Both the position numbers and the translations under genes were made by a program. Below are positions 1 to 5,193 of a stretch of DNA of 7,738 nt, piece after piece (the first letter of the stretch is position 1; each line of letters starts with the position of its first letter). The notes beneath the pieces were generated by a model that saw nothing but the letters and a program-made list of their open reading frames with translations, did no database searches and was not told the origin of the DNA. This DNA is from an uncultured Gardnerella sp. Its GTDB lineage: Bacteria > Actinomycetota > Actinomycetes > Actinomycetales > Bifidobacteriaceae. Location: NCBI GenBank assembly GCA_947292085.1, contig CAMYPN010000042.1, positions 1 to 7,738 on the forward strand, read 5' to 3'.

Positions 1-2
1 TT

Positions 3-86
3 ATTGCTTCAATAGATCTTATAGATTCTGATAAAGCTGATGTTAAAGAGCTGAGTGCTCCGGAAGTATCAGTGGAAGATCGTTAA
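3..86 (+). CDS. 3' end of an unidentified upstream gene (partial)
   Basis: Reading from base 3 there are 27 codons without a stop, then TAA at 84-86; the other two forward frames close early (TAG at 13, TGA at 29). The residues end in an acidic, hydrophilic tail (...SAPEVSVEDR) typical of a protein C-terminus, with no recognisable domain. The stop lies 58 bases before the next start, so the two genes could be co-transcribed. The family cannot be named from 27 residues, and a chance open stretch of this length is possible. Confidence 0.5.
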   Translation: MASIDLIDSDKADVKELSAPEVSVEDR

Positions 87-144
87 GCATAAAAACATTA
101 AAGCATCAAAAATTGAAGAACTTTAAACGCTAAGGAGCGTAACA

Positions 145-993
145 ATGGCAGAATTGCAAGAAGAACGTGCTGAGCTTGAACGCATGCTTTGTGCGGATAT
201 GAGTGCGAAACCATTTAGCGAACTGTTTTCTGTTACTTTTAATCAGCGCGGCTCTAAGCTGGTTGGTGACGTTCTTTTTGATGCGATTGAACGAGCTGGG
301 TATTCGTTAGAGCGCGATGTTGACGCTGTTGGTGCGTTAACTGCTGCTGCAGTGCCGATGGTTTTTGCGCTTATTCATGCTGCAGAACGTAAAGGAATTG
401 CACTCGACGGCTTTGTTATGGATTTTGTTTTTCCTGCAACAAAAGGTCCGTCAGTTAAAGGCAAGCGAGTATTGTTGCTTGATTCTTGGCTTTCTGAAAA
501 ATCGTATGTTCAAACTTCTTCGCTTGTGACTTTACGACACGGCAATGAATTAAGTCTTGATTTTGGCATTGTTAATCAGCAAGGCGCGCAAATTCTTGCT
601 ATAGTTGCATTAATTGGTGGTGTTGACGCCGACGAACAAGGCACAAGGCATCTTCAATTAGTAAATCCAATAAGTGAGGAGAGTACTAAAATGGCATTTG
701 TTCAAGCTTTCGATGAAGAAAAATTACGTGCAGATGCAGATCACGAAGATTGCTGCAACGATCATTGCTGTGGCGGTCATTGTGAAGTTAAATGCACCGG
801 CGATTGCAAACATGATGGTTGCACTGAGCCTTGTTGCGAAGACAACTGCTGCGGTGGTCATTGCAAAGTAGAGTGCACGGGTGATTGCAAGCATGACGGT
901 TGCACTGAGCCATGCTGTGAGGATGATTGCTGTGGCGGTCATTGCAAGTCAGGTTGCACAGGTGATTGCGCAACTGACGGCTGCCAAGATTAG
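145..993 (+). CDS. Phosphoribosyltransferase-like protein with Cys-rich triple-repeat tail
   Basis: A protein of 282 residues. Residues about 25-165 resemble the type I phosphoribosyltransferase fold, closest to orotate phosphoribosyltransferases: DAVGALTAAAVPM (60-72), DGFVMDFVF (88-96), then VLLLD (109-113) where the PRPP loop belongs, followed by an alternating strand-helix pattern to about 163. The PRPP loop is not canonical: after D113 it reads SWLSEKS, without the second acidic residue or the TTG(G)S turn, so ordinary PRPP chemistry is doubtful. The gene may be annotated as orotate phosphoribosyltransferase, but a non-catalytic or regulatory role is as likely. Residues 203-282 form three Cys-rich repeats, likely a metal-binding or thiol module. 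The start is well supported: AAGGAG at 132-137, seven bases before the ATG. The trmH-like gene follows 51 bases after the stop with no clear terminator, so the two may be co-transcribed. An internal start at residue 183 is possible. No signal peptide is visible; the protein is probably cytoplasmic. Confidence 0.85.
   Translation: MAELQEERAELERMLCADMSAKPFSELFSVTFNQRGSKLVGDVLFDAIERAGYSLERDVDAVGALTAAAVPMVFALIHAAERKGIALDGFVMDFVFPATKGPSVKGKRVLLLDSWLSEKSYVQTSSLVTLRHGNELSLDFGIVNQQGAQILAIVALIGGVDADEQGTRHLQLVNPISEESTKMAFVQAFDEEKLRADADHEDCCNDHCCGGHCEVKCTGDCKHDGCTEPCCEDNCCGGHCKVECTGDCKHDGCTEPCCEDDCCGGHCKSGCTGDCATDGCQD
674..693 (+). promoter_or_regulatory. Internal Shine-Dalgarno and in-frame ATG before the Cys-rich tail
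   Basis: GTGAGGAGAG at 674-683 lies before an ATG at 691-693 (GAGGAG at 676-681, nine-base spacer) that is in frame with the phosphoribosyltransferase-like gene at Met183. Starting here would give a 100-residue protein made almost wholly of the Cys-rich repeats. Nearly the same sequence (GTGAGGAGAGTGCAAAATG) sits before the first ABC permease start at 2948, where it very probably works as a real ribosome binding site. Use of the internal start is inference. Confidence 0.4.
751..990 (+). repeat. Three 81-bp tandem repeats encoding 27-residue Cys-rich units
   Basis: Units lie at 751-831, 832-912 and 913-990 (the last is one codon short), in frame with the phosphoribosyltransferase-like gene. 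Each encodes the pattern CCxDxCCGGHC, three variable residues, then CTGDC, two variable residues, and DGC. Each unit holds 8 Cys, giving 24 in 80 residues. The His after GG is kept in all three units, and a second His (KHDGC) in the first two. Units 1 and 2 are the most alike in DNA. Cys and His at this density suggest metal (Zn, Cu, Ni or Fe) binding or thiol chemistry; this is inference, as the spacing does not match a metallothionein family I can name. Confidence 0.93.
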
Positions 994-1044
994 TTTGCCC
1001 AGATTAATCGCAAATTAATACTTTAAGTGGAGTAAAACTCACAC

Positions 1045-1851
1045 ATGCACGAACCGAATCCAATTACTTTGGCTGCAAAAGCTTCCGATGAGCCAGAATT
1101 CCGACCTATAGGAGTTGGCCCGTGGGAAGAAGAACACCCAGGTGAGCCTCGTCCAGATAATCCAGAATCGCCAAATTACGATGCGCGGTTTAGCACTGAA
1201 TTACTAGACGAAGGCGATCAGCGTAACGTTCTAGACTGCTACCGATACTGGAAAGTAGAAGCTATAAAAGCGGATCTCGATTCTAAAGGCCGTCATGAGT
1301 TTGAAGTAGCTGTAGAAAATTGGACTCACGATTTCAACATAGGCTCTATGGTTCGCACTGCAAACGCGTTTACTGCGAAAAAAGTGTATATTGTAGGGCC
1401 TCATAAATGGAATCGTAAAGGCTCGTTAATGACTGAGCTATACCAATACGTTGAGTGCTGCCCAACTATTGAAACTCTAGTAACTAATTGGCGCGAAAAT
1501 ATAGCACGAGAAACAGAAGAAGCGCATCAACTTTTGCTTAAAGCGCAAGCAGAAGGCAATAAAGAAGCCGAAAAAATCGCAAATATTAAGGAACAAGACG
1601 CTAAAAACGCTCGCGTTATAGCGCTCGATATTATTCCAGGCGCAGTTGCTATGGAAAGCTACAAGTTCCCTAAACGTTGCCTTATGCTTTTTGGTGCGGA
1701 AGGTCCGGGTCTTTCTAAGAAAGCACTAGAAATGGCGGACGATGTTGTTTATATTTCGCAATTCGGCTCTGTTCGCTCACTAAATGCAGGAGCCGCTGCG
1801 GCTGTTTCCATGCATGCGTGGATTGCGCAACATGCAGCACCAAACTGCTGA
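1045..1851 (+). CDS. TrmH/SpoU-family RNA 2'-O-ribose methyltransferase
   Basis: A protein of 268 residues with the three SpoU (SPOUT) signatures in order. Motif 1 is ENWTHDFNIGSMVRTANAF (91-109), with N98 and the catalytic-type R104. Motif 2 is CLMLFGAEGPGLS (212-224). Motif 3 is ISQFGSVRSLNAGAAAAVS (237-255), with the SLN that helps form the trefoil-knot S-adenosylmethionine site. The family methylates ribose 2'-OH in tRNA or rRNA, usually as a cytoplasmic homodimer; the target nucleotide cannot be read from sequence. Two features depart from a minimal SpoU protein of about 150-160 residues: an acidic, Pro-rich N-terminal extension of about 85 residues, and a Lys/Glu/Ala-rich, probably helical insert at about 150-190 between motifs 1 and 2. 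The ATG is preceded by a modest ribosome binding site (AAGTGGAG, 1025-1032) at a long spacing of 12 bases. It follows the phosphoribosyltransferase-like gene closely on the same strand. Confidence 0.9.
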   Translation: MHEPNPITLAAKASDEPEFRPIGVGPWEEEHPGEPRPDNPESPNYDARFSTELLDEGDQRNVLDCYRYWKVEAIKADLDSKGRHEFEVAVENWTHDFNIGSMVRTANAFTAKKVYIVGPHKWNRKGSLMTELYQYVECCPTIETLVTNWRENIARETEEAHQLLLKAQAEGNKEAEKIANIKEQDAKNARVIALDIIPGAVAMESYKFPKRCLMLFGAEGPGLSKKALEMADDVVYISQFGSVRSLNAGAAAAVSMHAWIAQHAAPNC

Positions 1852-1874
1852 ATCTTAATCAAAATCTTAATCAA
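1851..1874 (+). repeat. Perfect 12-bp tandem duplication
   Basis: AATCTTAATCAA occurs twice head to tail (1851-1862 and 1863-1874), starting on the last base of the methyltransferase stop codon. It lies about 70 bases upstream of the first ABC ATPase start. It may be a replication-slippage product or a pair of protein-binding half-sites; sequence alone does not decide. Confidence 0.85.
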
Positions 1875-1903
1875 AACGCAGCAGCCTGTACTCATAAACG
1901 CTT

Positions 1904-1946
1904 ACATTTAATGTGTATTTTTTTTTATTTGTGATACTGTTAAGCT
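1904..1946 (+). promoter_or_regulatory. Probable promoter of ABC cassette 1, predicted leaderless
   Basis: An extended -10-like element, TGT followed by GATACT (1930-1938), ends eight bases before the ATG at 1947, which would put the transcription start at or within two bases of the start codon. No Shine-Dalgarno sequence is present. There is no good -35 hexamer at 17 bases. That position is instead touched by a small odd palindrome, ACATT-T-AATGT (1904-1914), which could be an operator. A nine-T run lies between the two. Confidence 0.5.
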
Positions 1947-2951
1947 ATGTTAGAATTCCAACATATTACAAAGCGTTTCGGCGCAAAAACAGCGCTTAAC
2001 GACGTTTCTTTCGTCGCCGAAGACGGTAAAGTCACGGGCTTTTTAGGCCCTAATGGCGCTGGTAAATCTACCACCATGCGTTGCGCGTTAAATCTTATTC
2101 ACGCCAATAGTGGCACTTCTCTTATTGACGGAAAACCTTACGCAAAAATCGCATCCCCAATGACGGAAGTTGGCGCAGTTCTTGACGCAAAGTCTGCCCA
2201 CAGAGGTCGTTCCGCATATAATCACTTGTACTCGCTCGCTTTAACTCACGGAATATCAAAAAAGCGCGTTGACGAAGTGATTGATATTACTGGTTTAACT
2301 AGCGTAAAAACTCGCAAAGCGGGATCCTTCTCACTCGGCATGAGCCAGCGTCTTTCGATTGCGGCGGCACTTTTAGCAGATCCGCACAATCTTATTTTGG
2401 ACGAGCCAATTAACGGCTTAGATCCAGAAGGCGTTAAGTGGGTTCGTGAATTATGCAAGTATTACGCAAGCGAAGGCCGCGCAATACTACTTAGCTCGCA
2501 CTTAATGAGCGAGGTTGCTCTTACTGCAGATAACCTTGTGATTATTGCGCATGGCGAGATTTTGAAGCGCACAACAGTGCAGGATTTTGTTGATGCACAT
2601 TCGCAGCACGCTGTGCGACTTGTAACTCCAGAAGGCGAAAAATTAAAGCAAGTGCTTGCTCAAAATCATCCTGAGTGCAAGATTTTGCCAGATAATCGCA
2701 CACCTCAAGACGTTCAAGAAGGCGAACTTTTTAGAATAACAGATTGCGAACTAAGCCAGATTGCGCGAGCAATTGCGGATAATCAAATTTTGGTATATCA
2801 GCTTAATTACGAGCACGCGTCACTTGAGGAAGCATATTTGGCTCTTACACACGGTCAAGAGCAGTATGTAACGAAGGCTGTTCCTAGCAGCGGCTCGAAG
2901 CCGAGTGAACAAAACGTAGAGCAATCTAATAGTGAGGAGAGTGCAAAATGA
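1947..2951 (+). CDS. ABC transporter ATP-binding protein (cassette 1, BcrA/CcmA-like)
   Basis: A protein of 334 residues with a complete nucleotide-binding domain at about 1-215. Walker A is GPNGAGKST (34-42), the signature is SLGMSQR (129-135), Walker B is LILDEP (149-154), the D-loop is GLDP (157-160), and the switch His is H185 in LLSSH. The Q-loop Gln is absent; the equivalent region reads GAVLDAK (76-82), and loss of this Gln is common in BcrA-like ATPases. Residues about 215-310 form the usual C-terminal domain of drug or lantibiotic-type ATPases, ending in SLEEAYLALT. They are followed by a Ser/Gln-rich low-complexity tail (311-334). It acts on the cytoplasmic side, powering the ABC-2 permease encoded next, whose ATG overlaps this stop codon by four bases (ATGA). 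The substrate is unknown; export of, or immunity to, peptides, lipids or drugs is the family's usual role. No sensor kinase or response regulator is nearby. The start has no ribosome binding site and is predicted to be leaderless. Confidence 0.93.
   Translation: MLEFQHITKRFGAKTALNDVSFVAEDGKVTGFLGPNGAGKSTTMRCALNLIHANSGTSLIDGKPYAKIASPMTEVGAVLDAKSAHRGRSAYNHLYSLALTHGISKKRVDEVIDITGLTSVKTRKAGSFSLGMSQRLSIAAALLADPHNLILDEPINGLDPEGVKWVRELCKYYASEGRAILLSSHLMSEVALTADNLVIIAHGEILKRTTVQDFVDAHSQHAVRLVTPEGEKLKQVLAQNHPECKILPDNRTPQDVQEGELFRITDCELSQIARAIADNQILVYQLNYEHASLEEAYLALTHGQEQYVTKAVPSSGSKPSEQNVEQSNSEESAK
2931..2950 (+). promoter_or_regulatory. Ribosome binding site of permease 1 inside the ATPase coding end
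   Basis: GTGAGGAG at 2932-2939 lies eight bases before the permease ATG at 2948 and is written through the ATPase codons for SEESAK. It decides the permease start over the later in-frame Met at residue 29, and together with the ATGA overlap it indicates translational coupling of ATPase and permease. Confidence 0.8.
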
Positions 2952-3937
2952 GTGAGCAAGTAGCAAATCAACAAGTGCAATCTTCTGAATCTAACGCACA
3001 TCAGTCTAACGCGTATAAAACAGGTCGCAGCATGAACGCTCAGCACTTGCGTCTAACATTTATGCACACGCTTAAATCCGAGATTGTTAAGTTGCGCGGA
3101 CTTGCGTCAACATGGTGGTGCATGGCATTAACAATTGTTTTGCCAGTAATCTTTAGCTTTATTATAGCGATTGTGCAAAAAGCAATGTCTAAAGTTGACA
3201 TTAAGAATGGAGCAAATCAAGGTAGATCAAGCGCTGCAATTACTGTTGGGCCGAGCAATAAAAGTGACCTTATTGCATCTCAAGAAAGCATTTTCCGCTT
3301 AGTTATTAGTTTTGCTTCTGTATTTTTGATTGTTTTGTCGATTTTTGCAGTGCTTGCTGTAACCGCGGAGCATTCTACAACTTCGATTCAGGCTTCTCTT
3401 ACTGCTGTACCTAAAAGGGGTATGTTCTTTACGGCTAAGTTTATTGCGGTTGCAATCTATGTTTTTGTAGCCCAACTTATTGCAATGGCAGTTTCTTTAG
3501 CTGCTGCAGAATTAGCTTTTATGGGAGATAACATTTCCGGATTATCGGGAAGCAACGTGTGGAAATTGCCGCTTACTCTGTTCCTTGGCTCTCCTGCAAT
3601 TATGGTTGTTGTGTCAGCAATGGCCTACGGTTTTGGCATGATTTGCAAGTCAACTGCTGGCGGAATTATGTGCGTTATTGGAGCCGTGGTGATTCTGCAG
3701 ACCATTGTTAGCATTATTATGCTTGCAAGCAATTTTGCGAAGTGGACTTCAATACTTATTCAGATTTTGCCAGGCAGTGCTGTAAGCCAATTCTTAGGAG
3801 CCTCCGCTAATTCTGGGCTGCAACTTCCACCAAACGCATATGTTTTCACATGGTGGCAGTCCGGTTTAGTGGTTCTTGCTTGGGGCGTAGTCATGTATGC
3901 AATTGGCCACGTTGTTGAAAAGCATCGCGATATTTGA
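2948..3937 (+). CDS. ABC-2 type transporter permease (cassette 1)
   Basis: A protein of 329 residues: a hydrophilic Ser/Asn/Gln-rich N-terminus (1-35), an amphipathic lead-in (LKSEIVKLRG, 42-51), then about six membrane segments near 55-77, 114-139, 162-190, 208-230, 235-262 and 302-322. This is the layout of ABC-2 permeases that pair with BcrA/CcmA-type ATPases; two copies normally form the channel. The loop TAEHSTTSIQASLTAVPKR (139-157) matches the conserved cytoplasmic region of these permeases that contacts the ATPase. The start overlaps the ATPase stop (ATGA) and has a strong ribosome binding site. Transcription probably ends at the hairpin beginning 28 bases after the stop. It is clearly paralogous to the permease at 4063-5193 on the other strand: both share LTF, LKSE, KL and TWWC at the N-terminus and YG.GMICKS in the fourth helix region. 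The substrate is unknown. Confidence 0.88.
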   Translation: MSEQVANQQVQSSESNAHQSNAYKTGRSMNAQHLRLTFMHTLKSEIVKLRGLASTWWCMALTIVLPVIFSFIIAIVQKAMSKVDIKNGANQGRSSAAITVGPSNKSDLIASQESIFRLVISFASVFLIVLSIFAVLAVTAEHSTTSIQASLTAVPKRGMFFTAKFIAVAIYVFVAQLIAMAVSLAAAELAFMGDNISGLSGSNVWKLPLTLFLGSPAIMVVVSAMAYGFGMICKSTAGGIMCVIGAVVILQTIVSIIMLASNFAKWTSILIQILPGSAVSQFLGASANSGLQLPPNAYVFTWWQSGLVVLAWGVVMYAIGHVVEKHRDI

Positions 3938-3965
3938 TCTAAAACTAGTTAAATAAAAAATAAGT

Positions 3966-4018
3966 AAACCCCATTCGATTTTCGTTTCATAATGATTCGA
4001 AGAACGGATGGGGTTTTT
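3966..4018. terminator. Bidirectional intrinsic terminator between the convergent ABC cassettes
   Basis: AAACCCCATTCG (3966-3977) pairs with CGGATGGGGTTT (4005-4016) over 12 base pairs, including one G-T wobble. The loop can fold further: TTCG 3981-3984 with CGAA 3998-4001, and TCAT 3987-3990 with ATGA 3992-3995. On the + strand the stem runs into TTTTT (4014-4018) and ends cassette 1. On the - strand it is followed by ACTTATTTTTTATTT, which would serve cassette 2. It lies in the 125-base gap between the two permease stops. Confidence 0.88.
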
Positions 4019-4062
4019 AATTAAGCGTGTTCACACAACACAAATTGAGTGAACAGCGCAAT

Positions 4063-5193
4063 CTATTTCATAACGTTTCTGCTTCTTTCTACAGCGTGTC
4101 CAATGCCGTATAAAATAGCTGCCAAAACAAGCATGTACATGAACGAAATCATGAAGTTTGGTATAAACGCATTCGTGGTACTAGTGTGCAATTCTGCGTC
4201 AGACAAGAAATTATTTGCAGCGTTTGAAGGTAAGAATTGCAGAATGTTTAAAAGAGGAGATATTGCAGGATCTGAAGTAATGAAATTAGTAACAGAAGCG
4301 GAAGAGGCAAAGATATTACTTCCTCCATACATAATTGCAATATGTGTAAGTTCAGAGATGGAACTGCAAATAAATGATACGAACATAGTTATCCATATAG
4401 TGGACTGAACTATCAATAGCCATAGAGTTCCGGCAGCTGCAGACTTGCATATCATTCCAACGCCGTATCCCATAATTGCAAAGAAAACCATGCAAATTGC
4501 CGAAAGTATCATCATATTAATAGACACATTGAAGAAGTGAACTTGTTGTCCTTGCCATAGTAAGAAGCAGTCGGAGAACATTGTTGATGATGCAATATTT
4601 AATATAATCATAGAGATTATTTGCATAATGAATGCATAAATTATTACTACAACTAATCTTGCTACTATAAGCAAATTGCGACGAGGCACAGCAATAATAG
4701 AGCCTTTTAAGGATCCATTCTTACGATCTCGTGTAGCAGCTTTTGCAGCAAAAACAATAAATACTATAGCGGCAGACAAAATAGCAGTAATAAATATTGA
4801 CGTGGTTATATTTCTTACAGTATTGAGCGGTTCCTGAGGGTTACATCCAGCTTCTGCCGTGTAATTCATGAACATGCTACTTGGGGTGCAAGGTATAACA
4901 GCTTTTGATCCTTGTAAGCCTTGTGCTAAAAGAAATATTGGATTCATTCCCTTAGGAACAATACCGTGAACAAAAGTAGAAATAATTGATGAGGTGAAAA
5001 TTGGAATAACAATAATCAGCGCAGTGCACCACCATGTAAACTTTGCGCATGCCAATTTAATTGTTTCAGATTTTAATACGTTTATGAAAGTTAAATTGTA
5101 TCGTGTGAGTTTTCTTGGAGCTACTGCAGCAGTAGTTTTGTGTCTAGGATCACCCGTCATTGTATTTTCACCATTAATAGTTGATGCGTTCAT
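4063..5193 (-). CDS. ABC-2 type transporter permease (cassette 2)
   Basis: A protein of 376 residues with about six membrane segments near 55-75, 131-153, 173-200, 222-249, 253-278 and 345-366. It parallels the permease of cassette 1: NLTFINVLKSETIKLA (33-48) followed by FTWWCTALIIVIP (52-64), GSIIAVPRR (164-172) and GYGVGMICKSAAAG (242-255). It is 47 residues longer, mainly through a longer loop between helices 1 and 2 (about 76-130, with C102 and C117) and a longer loop between helices 5 and 6 (about 279-344). The first should face outward if the N-terminus is inside, as is usual. The ATG overlaps the ATPase 2 stop by four bases (ATGA), with a strong ribosome binding site (GGGAGGGG, 5198-5205). 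By eye the gene is richer in AT and in ATA Ile codons than cassette 1. The substrate is unknown; it probably works with ATPase 2, and pairing with cassette 1 proteins is possible. Confidence 0.86.
   Translation of the reverse strand: MNASTINGENTMTGDPRHKTTAAVAPRKLTRYNLTFINVLKSETIKLACAKFTWWCTALIIVIPIFTSSIISTFVHGIVPKGMNPIFLLAQGLQGSKAVIPCTPSSMFMNYTAEAGCNPQEPLNTVRNITTSIFITAILSAAIVFIVFAAKAATRDRKNGSLKGSIIAVPRRNLLIVARLVVVIIYAFIMQIISMIILNIASSTMFSDCFLLWQGQQVHFFNVSINMMILSAICMVFFAIMGYGVGMICKSAAAGTLWLLIVQSTIWITMFVSFICSSISELTHIAIMYGGSNIFASSASVTNFITSDPAISPLLNILQFLPSNAANNFLSDAELHTSTTNAFIPNFMISFMYMLVLAAILYGIGHAVERSRNVMK

Noticed and set aside
674..973. Overlapping open frames on both strands across the Cys-rich repeats
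   Set aside because: The repeat is stop-poor in several frames because of its composition. Only the frame continuous with the upstream phosphoribosyltransferase-like domain has a good start and a sensible protein.
751..990. The 81-bp repeats as a CRISPR array or mobile-element repeat
   Set aside because: The units are contiguous, coding and in frame, with no spacers or inverted ends.
1003..1019. ATTAAT ... ATTAAT inverted repeat between the first two genes
   Set aside because: Only six A/T pairs with no T-run, too weak for a terminator and common by chance in AT-rich spacer.
1845..1884. CTGCTG / CAGCAG pairing after the methyltransferase gene as a terminator
   Set aside because: A six-pair stem with a loop of about 28 bases and no following T-run is unlikely to terminate transcription.
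4049..4408. Open frame of 119 codons on the + strand opposite permease 2
   Set aside because: It lies antisense to a well-supported membrane protein, has no ribosome binding site, and its residues look like the complement of hydrophobic codons.
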